A stretch of 64,000 bases of DNA from Rotaria sp. Silwood1 (Eukaryota; Rotifera; Eurotatoria; Philodinida; Philodinidae): positions 84,813 to 148,812 of the forward strand of contig CAJNOP010000528.1 in the NCBI GenBank assembly GCA_905250075.1. Direction: 5' to 3'. The notes below the pieces were generated by a model that saw only the letters and a list, made by a program, of their open reading frames with translations, was not told where the DNA came from and did no database searches. Each line of letters starts with the position of its first letter. The first letter of the stretch is position 1. Of this stretch, positions 47,453-59,289 are shown in pieces. Position numbers and translations under genes: made by a program.

Positions 47453-49377
47453 TTAAGTAGTACCAAATGTAGGATCCCAATTTTTTAATATAGCAGTTTG
47501 ATCGACTACATTTAAAATATATGGTGCATTAAATAATATAGATAATGTACCAAATGTTGTAACTGCAAAAAATATATATAATTGTAATCGATCGATCACA
47601 GTTGCAATATATTTCCAATCATCACGAATCTAAAATATGACACAAAAAAAAAGAAACAAACAGTAATAATAAATTTGATTTCATTATGATATATTACTTC
47701 TTCATAATGAGTTGCTGATCTCATTTGATTTGCAATAAAACTAAGATCTTCAACAGCTTCATAAACTTCTTTTGTTAGAAAAAAATCCATTTGATTTTCT
47801 TCTTCATTATTATTATCTGTTATTGTTAATGATTGTTGACTATTTGTAATTGGTGTTGGTATTGATATAACACGTGATGCACGTATTGAATTCATTATTG
47901 TTGGTTCAATCATTTCATCATCATTATCACGTTCATATTTATGTGGTCGTTCCATACGTAGTATTCGTGGTAATATATCAATAAAAAGACGTTTCATCCA
48001 ATAGGGCATTTTATTTGTACGTGGTGTTCGATAATTATAATTAATAATAAGAACTGTACAAAAAATTGTTATTATATTCATAATAAATGTAAATAAAAGA
48101 TATTTAGCTATTAATGGTATAACTGTTGATGTTGGTGGTAAAATTTTTGATATAAGTAATAAAAAAACTACTAATGCTAATAGAATTGATATAGATAATG
48201 TCATTTTTTCACCTGCATCAGTTGGTAAATAAAAAACAAATATTGATAAAAATGATATAAGCATCTTAGAAAAATAAAAAAAAATTTCAAATTAAATATA
48301 ATAAGATACAAGTCAATGGTTTTTTCTTTTTTACCGTTGGGATGATTAAATTAACTGTATAAAAAAGTGTTTTACGTCTTATAACAAGTTTACATACAAA
48401 TTCAACACGATCATGTCTATAACTTTTTTCATATATACGATTAGCTTCATCTGATGGATGTTGAATTGACATAGGTCCATCTAAAAGATCCCATGAACCA
48501 CTAACAACATAATCTTTTATTGTAACATTTCGTTCTTTTTCATCATAATATGTAAAATTTAATTGATGTTGATTATATGTCCAAGAACCAAAACGTAATT
48601 CACATATTTGTTGATCTCAAAAAATAAAAAAATAAAAATATAGAACAAAGAAAATTCTTAATTAAATTTATTAATACCAAAAGGAAAAAATTTAACATCA
48701 ATATAACAACTTGATTTATATATAGCAGGTGGTACCCAATTCATATCACCATTATAATAAACAACAACATGAGATTTAAATGATGCTTCATATCTTCCAT
48801 CAGCATTATTAAATAAAACAATCTAAAATACAAATAAATTTGTTTTTTTTTGTTTGAATATTAATATATATAACTAACATCTGGAGTCCAAACTTGATTT
48901 GGTGGTACACGTATTGAATGAATTCCACCATATTTTTCTCGTTTCCATTGCATTTGATAATCATGCCATTTCTAGAAATAAATGAAATTGAAAAAAGAAA
49001 AATATTTATATTAAATTTCATTTCTTTTTTTTTGTTTTTGTTTTAGTTTTAACATACAACTTGTAACCAAACATTTGTTTTAAGTACTTGTTCTTTTTCA
49101 ACTACACTAATTAATTGTAATAAAGCAATACTAAATGAAACAGTTATTGTATCTTCTAATTTTCGTACAGGTCGTATTAATGGATTATAATTTTGAAATA
49201 ATTCTTTATATAATTGTTCTTCATGATAAGAACTTTTAACAACTATGATTATATTAGAACAAAAAAAAAAAACATTATATGTTAATATTTAGAAAAAAAA
49301 TAAAAATACAATCTACCGTCATTTATTAAGAATATTATACCAAATTGAATGAAAACTAGTCCGAATTTCATTGACAT
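47453..49377 (-). CDS. Nicotinic-type Cys-loop receptor subunit 2, beta-like
   Basis: Seven exons: 49377-49317, 49242-49058, 48971-48879, 48822-48678, 48615-48335, 48264-47698 and 47629-47453. They sum to 1,509 nt, or 502 residues. Signal peptide, then [32 protein letters not shown], Cys-loop [15 protein letters not shown], and GSWTYNQHQ (loop B Trp kept). Loop C lacks the vicinal cysteines. M1 follows [17 protein letters not shown]2 is [20 protein letters not shown] ending ISKILPPTS, the pattern of vertebrate beta2/beta4 subunits with Lys at the outer position. M3, a long loop with Asn/Asp-rich section, and M4 follow. Expected to act as the complementary-face or structural partner of an alpha subunit, such as subunit 3 encoded divergently 1.3 kb away. 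Confidence 0.9.
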
Positions 49378-50697
49378 ATGATAATAAGAATAGATCAAAT
49401 CAAAATATTAATAGACTTGAATGAAGAAGATTTTCTTTTTATTTTTTTTATGATAAGAATTATTAGTTCAATAAAATACTATATTGAGAATATTCTAAGT
49501 GAATGTAAATGAATGATTGACTTGCAAAAAACGCAATAGAAAGATGATGAATGAATAGAAACAAAACAAAACAAAAAAAAAAAAAAAAAAGAAGAAGACT
49601 TGTTTTGATAAAAATAAAAGAAAATACTAGCGAGAAAAAAAAAAGACAGAAAGAGAGCTTTAGACTAAATAATGTCATCAATGTTATTCTTAGTCTTTCT
49701 CTCGTTCTCTTATTGCTACTATATTCTCAACAGACATTAGGAAAAAGGATAATAAAAGAGATATTCTGACAATCAAAGTGAACCAAAAACTTTTTTCTCC
49801 CCAAGGGCATCTAAATATCAATAGTTGATTTTGTCTAATAAAAACTAGTCACATAGATACATAATATAAATTATTTGATAAAAAAAAAAAATTATTAGTC
49901 AAGGTAAATGACTTTTGTTTTTCACAGATCATATCATTATCTGTTTCTTTTTTTTTTTTTTTTTTTTCAACTATTGAATTTTCTATGAAGAGAATAGACT
50001 AATTTCAATTTTCTATAATATAAAGAGAGAACAGTTTTTCTTCTTCTTCTTCTTCTTACAACCGCAATAAACCATTAATAAAGCCGAACGCCTTGATTTA
50101 ATCTATTCCGATCATATACGCATGCATACTCTCGTTTAACAATGAGCGGAAATCATTCGTCTCGTTTCTAATATTATTATAACTATAAGAATGTATGTAT
50201 TATATTATTCGGTAAAATCCTACATAGATATAAATGATGATTATTAAGACAAATCATAGAAGAAGAAGAAGAAAAAAAAATTCTATTACGTTTCACCTTT
50301 GACAGTTCGAATCTAATTAGTTCCAATTGATGATACTCTAATATTATATATATATTGAAAGTTTTTTTTTTTCTTTTTTGTTATACTGACTATGATTAAG
50401 ATTAACATTAGTATTAACCAGCAGGATTCTTATTTGACTTCTCTCTCGAACTATATAAAATAACAAGAATAATTTCTTTTCATAGAGTTTATTTATCGTT
50501 ATATCATTATTATTTCTGTCTATAGATACAATTATCCAATTATAACATGCGTCATGAGATAAGCATATTTTTTTTTAGTGACAATCATATGTATGTTTTT
50601 CTTACGGGTTTTTTAAGTTAATTTAATCTATTCATTATATATATTAGAAATTTTTTTGTTTGGGATTTTAGATTATATTTAATAATCATTTCCATGT
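49378..50697. promoter_or_regulatory. Divergent intergenic region between receptor subunits 2 and 3
   Basis: The 1.3 kb between the minus-strand beta-like and plus-strand alpha-like genes must hold both promoters. It contains poly-A/T tracts, a TTC repeat (about 50040-50056) and a GAA repeat (about 50259-50272). No coding exon is visible. A shared bidirectional control region is possible but no specific motif proves it. Confidence 0.4.
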
Positions 50698-53600
50698 ATG
50701 AAGATGAGTATTATCATTCTAGAAATATTTTTTATTTATTTATGTTTTTTTAATAGTAAGTAGAAAATAAAAAAAAAAAAAATTTCTTATTTTATAAATA
50801 TATATAGTTACATTTGCTAATCCTGAAGCAAAACGTTTATATGAAGAATTAATTAAAGTACGTTCATATAATAAATTAATTCGACCAATTAAAAATAATA
50901 GTGAAAAATTAACTGTTTATTTGGGTCTTCGATTAACACAATTACTTGATGTTGTATGTAGAATATGTTTTTTTTTCGTTTTGTTTAATTAAATAAAGTT
51001 TTTTTTTTGTAAGGATGAAAAAAATCAAATTATGACATCAAATGTTTGGTTAAAACAGGTATAAATATTAAATATATATCTAAAAAAAATAACAATATTA
51101 AATTATTCATACATAGGAATGGTATGATGATAAACTTCGATGGGATCCAAGTAAATATGGAGGTGTCGACGTACTATACATTCCAAGCCAACAAATCTGG
51201 CTTCCTGATATTGTGTTATATAATAAGTAATTATATATATATATATGTTGTTTGAATAGTTAAGAATTATTTTCAATTCACGGCCATTGAATATGATTTC
51301 TATCATATGTATTCATAATAAAAGAATATAGTTACAACTAACTATTGTTTTGTTTTCTTTTTAGATAAATTTTTTGAAATTAATTAATATATTACTTTTT
51401 GTATTATGATTATTGTATATTTTTAAAATAAATTCTTTAGTTTCTCTTATTAATATCAGATAAATTAATTTTTGAATTTTCATAGAAATCTTTTTGCTTG
51501 ATATTTTAATTAATTCCTCAAGGATATAACAGTATTATGATAAAAATTATCATAAAAATCTAATAAATCAGAATCAATAAGCTAGAAGGATGAATTCCTT
51601 TTTTTTTCCTGATTACTTATAGTAGATTATAATGTACATAATGCATCTCTAATGATAAGTCAAAACAATAAAGTAACATCTGGAATATTCTTTTTTACTA
51701 ATTTTTATTAATATAGAAACCAGGTTTTTCTTTTCTCTTTTGCTTTCTTTTTTTGTTTTGATTTATAGAAAAAAAAAAAAAGATGGATGAAATGTTTTTT
51801 TTATATTCTAGTGCAGATGGAAATTATGAAGTAACTTTAATGACGAAAGCAACTGTTTATTATGATGGTCGTGTTATTTGGGAAGTAAGCGAATGAATAA
51901 GAAGAGAATCAAAAAAAAAAAGAGTATTATATGATATTTATATTTCTTAGCCACCAGCAATATACAAATCAAGTTGTACAATCAATGTTGAATTTTTTCC
52001 ATTTGGTTAGTTGAAAGATTTCTTAATGTCAAACTCAATAATATAAAAACATATTGAGTGTTAAGGTCAATAAGTTTAGTTCTAGTTCAAATCTGAAGTG
52101 ATCTATTCAAATAGTTCTTTTGATAAGAACTGAGCGTTTTTTTTTTTGAGAAAGACACTTCCGGATGTAAAATGCTTTTGTTTTGTTCTGGAAATGGCAT
52201 TTCCGAGTATACTAATCTGTATTCTGTTTTGAGAATGGTACTTCCGGACATAAAAATGTTTGTTCTGTTACTGAAATATTTTTTTCTCAAGATAGAATAA
52301 TTCTAAGTTTTCTATTAGAAGATGAAAAGTTCGAAATTTCAATAAAAATTTTATTGATCTTAATTACAAATTCTTAGAATAAGTAAATCGTATTTGAAAG
52401 GTCATTTTTCTATTCGAATAATTTATATAAATTAATTACTTTTTTTTTTCTTTATTCAAATCTATTATTTATCAATTCAAATATTTTTCAAACCATACCT
52501 AACCTATTTGAATATAGTTGATATTCATATCCGTCTCATGTTTTCCAATATAAGAATGTTAATGATTATCGTATTGATTAATTATTTTGATCAAATCTTA
52601 TAAAATATGTTAAAAGAGAATTTTATCTCTGTTGTTATGACCAAAATTTTCTAAATTTAATACTGAAAAGTTTGCATAACTCTTACTATTTGATCTATTC
52701 TGTAGAAAGATTTTAATGTACTTTTGTAATCAAATTTTTATTTATTATTAATTTGAAACAAAAAAAAAAAAAAAAAGGAACTTATTATTTAAAAGATATT
52801 CAACGTTGTCAAATGAAATTTGGTTCATGGACATATAATGGTGAACAAGTTGATCTTGTTCATATAAATCAAACAAATGGTTCAACAACTATTTATGGAA
52901 ATAATAGTAAAAAATAAAATTCATTAATTATATCTTTTTTTTTTTTTAATTTATTCTAGGTGTACAATATGCTATTGATTTAACAGATTTTTATCGTTCA
53001 GTTGAATGGGATATAATGGAAGTTCCAGCACAAAGAAATGTACGAAAATATACATGTTGTCCACAAACATATACTGATATAACATTCTTTATAACAATAC
53101 GTCGTAAAACATTATTTTATACTGTTAATTTAATAATACCATGTGTTGGTATATCATTTTTAACTGTATTAACATTTTATTTACCATCAGATTCTGGTGA
53201 AAAAGTGGCACTTTGTATATCAATATTATTATCATTAACTGTATTTTTTTTATTATTAGCTGAACTTATACCACCAACATCACTTGTTGTACCATTAATT
53301 GGTAAATATCTTTTATTTACAATGATATTAGTAACATTATCTATTGTTGTTACTGTTACTGTACTTAATATACATTTTCGTTCACCATTAACACATCAAA
53401 TGCCACCATGGGTACGACGAGTTTTTTTACAAGTTTTACCTAAATTATTATGGATGCGTAGACCAAAAACAATTGTTCCATTACAATATCAACAACAATC
53501 AACATATTATACAAATCATATAAAAAAACATTCGACAACAAAATTTCTTGTACCATTACTTCATACAAAAACATATAATAAAAATCAATTTAATAAACAT

Positions 53601-54259
53601 TTAATTAATAATAATGATAATAATTTTGATCAAGATATAATTGAAAATTTTGATAATGAAAATGATTTAAAACAATCTGAAGAAATAAATCAATCATCAT
53701 CATCACTTTATCCAAATGAAATAAAAAAAGCATTTGATGGTTTAAAATGTATTGCAGCACATATGAGACAAGAAGATGAAGAGAAAAAAGTAAAAATTTT
53801 AAAAATAATCAAAAAAATATCAATCATTATTTTTAAATATTCATAGAAATAAAAAGAATATTTCTGCCTCTTTTTCTTTTTGATATAGAAAGTAGTTAGT
53901 ATGTTATAACTTATTCAGGATTATTCTATTGTTGATGATGTCGGTTTTAGTCCGGACATTTACTACTAATGTTTAACTTTCGATTAAAATTCAAAAATAA
54001 TTTAATAATTTTTGTTAATAGATAAAAGAAGAATGGAAATATGTAGCATTAGTAATCGATCGTCTTTTTCTTTATATATTTACAACAGCTTGTATTGCTG
54101 GTACATGTGGAATTATTTTACAAGGTATAGAATTATCATATTTATTATATTTTCCTTTTTTTTTGTATGAATTATTGATGAATAATTTTTTTCTTTCTAG
54201 CACCATCAATTTATGACAATAGAAAACCAATTGATATTCTCAAATCTAATCGTTTTTAA
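50698..54259 (+). CDS. Nicotinic-type Cys-loop receptor subunit 3, alpha-type
   Basis: Ten exons: 50698-50755, 50808-50953, 51014-51058, 51117-51226, 51812-51884, 51951-52005, 52796-52906, 52960-53789, 54022-54124 and 54201-54259. They give 1,590 nt, or 529 residues. Signal peptide; [29 protein letters not shown]; Cys-loop [22 protein letters not shown] (loop B Trp); loop C with [10 protein letters not shown], the vicinal Cys pair and Tyr that define alpha subunits; M1 after [17 protein letters not shown]2 [20 protein letters not shown] with an outer Glu (AELIPPTS); M3 [11 protein letters not shown]; a long Asn-rich loop; M4 and a short tail. All this predicts an acetylcholine-binding, cation-selective subunit. 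Exon 7 has two in-frame acceptors 18 nt apart (52778 or 52796); the second gives the standard 13-residue loop. Introns 4 and 6 are long (585 and 790 bp). Confidence 0.92.
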
Positions 54260-54723
54260 AAAACAAAAAAAATTATTAGATCATTTTGTTTGTTTGTTTT
54301 TTTGTTCATGAATAAGAAAAATGTCGTACATAAATATATACATAGAAAATTAATAAACTAAAAAAAAAAAAACTAGTGTCATTTATTGAATATGACATTT
54401 TCTATATTGTTTGAATTCATTGAAGATATAATTGTCCTTATTTGTATAATTATTTATTTTGAATTTCGAAAATATTGACATTTAAATATAATTTTGCAAT
54501 ATTTATTTGATATGTCAACAACAAAAAATAAGTTTTTCTCTCTCTCTCATGTATTGATTAAATTTTCTTTTTCATTTCGATTAAACTATTGACGTGGCAA
54601 GTCAAGGACATTATTTTATCATAGTTATACATCTGATGCCATATTCTGTTGATTTACAAAACGATATGCAAGATCAACAAATTGAATGAAACACTACATA
54701 CCAATAAAAAAAAAGGAAAAATC

Positions 54724-55413
54724 ATGATGAAACAAATCAATCTTACTTTAATGATAATAATGATAAAGATTTTAATAATAAATACTGCACGTATACCAAT
54801 TGCAGGTATTTATCATATTACTTTTTTTTGTTGTTTAATTATTTAAAGATATTTCTTTTAAGGATATTTTAATCCATTTGTTGAAGAAGATCAATCTCCA
54901 ATAGATGATAATATTTCAAAAAATGAATCACATGCACTTGTTAATATGCCTTCTCTTGATTCAATTCATGATCATGTTCATCATTCCATAGAAACGAATG
55001 AAACAATTTCTAATATAAATGATACACAATTAGAAAAAGCTGGTCCATCATTAGATATGATTGATTCACATCCACATTCACATGAAGATAATAAGACATC
55101 TATTATTGAAACTGCAAAACGTTTATTAATACAACCATCAATTGATTTTCTTGATGCACAATTACATGGTGGAGAAACTCATATTCATGATAAAAATCAA
55201 ACTAATAAAGAAGCAGCTGATTTAAATGATTATCATCGTTGGTTAAACGAACAAAATGATACAAATCAATTAAATCGTTTTTTATTATTACAAAAAGAAG
55301 TTGATAAATTTAAATTTGTTGATACACAAAATTTACATGATAAACTTAATCGAACAATTCAAGAATTACAATCAACTATTAAAGCAAGACAACGAACAAA
55401 ACATGACTTGTAG
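54724..55413 (+). CDS. Small secreted His-rich protein
   Basis: Two exons (54724-54805 and 54863-55413) give 210 residues. A hydrophobic N-terminus (LTLMIIMIKILIIN) is a likely signal peptide. The mature part is acidic and polar with three His clusters (HDHVHHS, HPHSHE, HGGETHIHD) and several N-glycosylation sequons (NES, NET, NDT, NKT, NQT, NRT). The C-terminal ~60 residues look helical (LNRFLLLQKEVDKFKFV, LHDKLNRTIQELQSTIKA). No known domain and few Cys. It starts 465 bp after the alpha-type receptor gene on the same strand. The His clusters could bind metal; that is inference only. Confidence 0.7.
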
Positions 55414-56367
55414 TTCATTATGATTGATAAGACAAGAAACAAAAAAAAAACAAAAAAACATTTATCTATTTGTTAAGTTAATATTACTAAAAAAAATATA
55501 AGCAAGATTTTTAATAAACCAGCAAAGAAAAACAATTAATATTCAAGCTATTGAAGTACACTTGGAAGATAATTGTATTGAGTAGTATAACAATCAATAT
55601 CACGAGTTTTTATATGTCGTTGTTTAATAACTGTTGTAATTGAATTTTCAATTTTCTTCTCTATAGCATCTAAATAACGAAAAAGAAAAAAACGAGATTT
55701 CAAACAAAGGATAATTATATACAAAAATCACGATATTGAAATAAATTGATACTACAATAAGAGCATTGCAGTTAAATTATCAATATTTAGACCGGCACTA
55801 GTTAAAAATAGTTTTCATGTATCCTAAATTCAAAATAATTCTTGATTTAAAAAAGAAACAGTTATTCTATATCGAATTATTATTGACAATAGAATGAAAT
55901 TACGAAGTAGAGCATTGCTGTAATCAATTGTGTACACATTCGACCTTCATAATTTGCATGTTTCACAGAACTATGCCGGAAAAAAAACGATGATTTGACC
56001 TTCATGGTTTACCCGAGATAATTAGAAGTGGTGAACTAGTTTTCACGTAAACTCTGATGTTAATTGAAATCTCATTGCCGAAATTTCAGATTACTTCGAA
56101 CCGAATTTAAGTAGCGCTTTGTGAGTTTTTTTTTGTCTTTTATTTAGCTAAATATAAACGCTCTTCTACTGTCTTATTTCACACCCTCGAAGAAGGTAAA
56201 AGTTCTTTTAACAGTGCGAATTTTTAAAGAATCTTTTTCCGTACGAAACTCTTACATTTGAAATCAAGGCAGATTATATCTCTTTAACTTCAATATTTTT
56301 GTTATGCTCTAAATAATATGAATAAGAAGAGCTTATTGTAGGCCTAGCCTCAGAGGAGACGTGTGAA

Positions 56368-57075
56368 TCCATGAATACTGCATCCCAAACAGTTGCTTCC
56401 GCGACATTTGCTCTCCGATGACAGCTGTTTCCCAAAGATTGGCTTTCGAGTTTCACTTATTATGGAGCTACATCTTTCTCATTGATAAGCTATAGATAAT
56501 TTTAAGGAATTTAGAAACTATGAAGTGAAGAGAATAAGATTATTATTAATCCATGCAGCATCTGAAGATGCTGAGAAATGATAACGTAATGTTAAAATTA
56601 TAGTTAGTTTTACTGAATTATCATTACAGTTGGAGGAAGTAGAAGTTAACTAATTAGTTATAGTGTAAAAATATAGAACCAAATAAGTAGTGTAAACAAA
56701 ATATGAAAAAGAAAAAATATAGTTATTCTATATCTTATAATTAGGTGATGGTTAATTTCGTTATTTTAGTTGTTCTGTGTCCTTCAGTGCAATTCTACTT
56801 TATAGTTCTACTTCTTTCAACTATGATGATAACTTAGTAAAACTAGCTATAGTTTTAAAACTACGTCGTAAATATCCTAGCATCTTCAAATCCTAAATGG
56901 ATTTATAATAATCTTATTCTCTTCTTCATTTCATAGTTTCTAAGTCCCTAAAAATTATCTATCACTTATCAATGAGAAAGACATAGCTCAAGATTATGTG
57001 AAACTAGAAAACAAATCTTCAGGAAGCAACTGTCCTTGGGGAACAAAATATCTAGAGTGCACTATTCATGTTACC
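56368..57075. mobile_element. Foldback element with minisatellite-type ends
   Basis: Inverted repeat: left arm about 56368-56700, right arm about 56745-57075, pairing over ~300 bp with scattered mismatches (CTTTCTCATTGATAAG with CTTATCAATGAGAAAG; GAGAATAAGATTATTAT with its complement). Outer ends carry ACAGTTGCTTCC and GGAAGCAACTGTCC, the 16-bp unit of the arrays at 32.5-34.4 kb, and the right end runs into CATTCATGTTACC, like the ends of those arrays. It looks like a foldback transposon whose terminal repeats can expand as minisatellites. Confidence 0.65.
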
Positions 57076-57616
57076 TTGATTTATATGCCACTTAAGGTTG
57101 TTTATATAAATCAATGCAGCATAACATCTATATCAGGTAAATAGTTTTTTTTCTCATGTATGCATTCCTCTTCACATGTATTTTCGTTCTTTCGATGTTT
57201 TCTCTTTTTTTTTGTTTCTTTTTACTTTTCGTGTTGTTAGGATGAAAAAAATATACACTGATATTTGTATACACAAATGCATTATACTAAATATTCGAAA
57301 TTTTTCTCTAATGAGTAAACAAAACAATAGTTGTCTGATCTCATAGTTATATGAGAAATGCTAGCAGTGCGTTGTTTAACATCAGATGTCTTCACTATCA
57401 TGACCCGTTTGATTGGCTGTATAAGAAATTTTTCATTCAAACGAATCGGTCGATGGATCTCATACTGCTGGTAATTGTTCTTGGAAAGAGATATGAAAAC
57501 ATGTGGAACATTATAGCAATTGTCATAATCAGATGTGAAGTGAATACACTGTTTTGTTGTTTGTTAGAATGTTGCCAGTCGATCTTGAATCGCTAGCCAG
57601 ACGATTACTTTCAAAC

Positions 57617-58095
57617 CAGAGATGTCCATCGCGGCGCGACCGCTGCCGCTGCCGCTGTGGCGGTGGCGGCGCGGTAGCGGTTGTTTTTTTCAAATAACCA
57701 TCGCGGTGCGGCGTGGCAGCGGTCGTTTTTTAAACTAACTATCGCGGCAGCGGCGCGGTAGCGGTAGGTTTTTTTGGAGAACAATGCAAAAATGCATGAA
57801 TTCGAACAGAATTTCAATGTTTGCAAGTGCAAAACTATGAGATTCAACGAATATTATCGATTGGTAACAACACCTCTAGTCCTGAACAGTCACAGATCGT
57901 AAAATTCACAACATTATTCTAATAATCATCGCGGCAGCGGCGCGGTCGCGGCATGGTTATTTTTGGTGACGTCGCGGCAGCGTCGCGGTAGGTTTTCTGT
58001 TTTTATCACCGCGGTGCGGTAGCGGCGCGTTAGCTTTTTTCTTTTATCGTCGCGGCGCGGCAGCGGTCAGTTTTCAACCGCGATGGACATCTCTG
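57617..58095. mobile_element. hAT-type MITE, CCG-rich family, copy 2
   Basis: Inverted relative of the element at 2243-2631, 479 bp. Same terminal repeat CAGAGATGTCCATCGCGG, flanked by a perfect 8-bp duplication TTTCAAAC (57609-57616, 58096-58103). It is longer than copy 1 because of extra CCG-rich subterminal sequence next to the left end (about 57640-57760). It lies inside the IDH3-like pseudogene. Confidence 0.92.
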
Positions 58096-58407
58096 TTTCA
58101 AACATAACGTGTCCAGATAGAAAATGTGAAACACCCACACCATCACGTAATTCGACTTACATCAAGTAATATATGAACGACAGAGTCTCTCCCATTTCTT
58201 TTTCTACGGTAAGAATAAAAAAAAGATATTATTATTCAGATGTATGCTTTATGTCTTTGCAAATACGGAAGTTTATCGAGCAAAAAAAGTGTTCGATTAC
58301 GTTTGCATTGATTCATGGCGATGTGATTATATTGGACTGCTTCTCAAAATGCAAATATCAAAGGCAAAAGCACACACTATATGAGATTCGGCGTTAAGAC
58401 AGTTGTA

Positions 58408-59289
58408 CGGCTTGTCCACGTAACGCGACACTTCGCTGATCAAGTTTTGAAAAAAGTTTTTTTCGAATTGGACAGATCTCAGTGGGGTACTAGATGCAAT
58501 TTTTTACGCTGATTACGAATTTGGTATTAATTTTGTATAAAAATCAGATTTTGATATCGAAAACTGGATTTTAAAGTTTTCAGAAACCGTATTTTGGATT
58601 TTTTGACCAAGAAAGTTTTTCAACAAAGGTCAAGAGACATACCATTCGATGCAGAATTAAATTCTCTACAAAATGGTCTATTTAGTTTTGACTTTGGCAG
58701 CTTAGAACAAATTGGAGACTTCGATACAATTCCCAACTTTCTGCTCAGTTTATGAGCTCTCAGATCGATGTATCAATCTCATTTTTGCATAGGGGATTGT
58801 CTACATAGAAAACAGTAACACTTATAAAAATCAAGTCATTCTGAGTACATTAAGTGCCTCAAAATTGGTCAACAAAAAACTGTGTAACAGCGTTACGAAA
58901 AACGTAACAGCGTTACGTTTGTTTTTTGCATTTTTTATCTGAGCAAAAATATTTTAGAGAAAATTTCTTTTACTGCCTGAAAGCCTATTCAATGCTCTAC
59001 AAAAATGACTCTCGGAGCATTACATTTGAAGAAATGGTTTCGCAAGAATTTAGAGTTTTCTTGGTGGCATTGGAAAAAAGGGTCCTTTTATGTAACAGCG
59101 TTACGCCATGATAAAACCTTTCTAGATGCCTGAGACTTCAGTCAAAAAAGGCCATTTATATACGATAAATAAAGTTCGATAAGCTGCGTCGAATGACGTT
59201 TGAACGAACTTCCTAGCTCTTAAACTTTTCGAGATAGTTGAAGAAGAATGTGTCAAAAACGTAACAGCGTTACGTTTGGACAAGCCGTG
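58408..59289. mobile_element. Non-autonomous Tc1/mariner-like element with GTAACAGCGTTACG repeats
   Basis: Ends are inverted repeats (CGGCTTGTCCACGTAACGC at left; GCGTTACGTTTGGACAAGCCGTG at right) flanked by TA on both sides. The interior contains four copies of the palindromic CGTAACAGCGTTACG type motif (about 58889, 58905, 59092, 59261). Open frames inside are short and show no transposase DDE/D motif. TA flanks suggest the mariner superfamily. Confidence 0.7.

Noticed and set aside
52778..52795. First acceptor of alpha-type receptor exon 7 as the main form
   Set aside because: It lengthens the Cys-loop to 19 residues; the second acceptor gives the invariant 13. Kept as a possible splice variant only.
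58173..58397. Plus-strand frame vaguely like a middle part of IDH3 (ITFALIHGDVIILDCF)
   Set aside because: It lies on the opposite strand to the other IDH3-like pieces and the resemblance is too weak without an alignment.
58926..59111. 61-codon frame inside the mariner-like element
   Set aside because: Too short and without transposase catalytic motifs; treated as non-coding.
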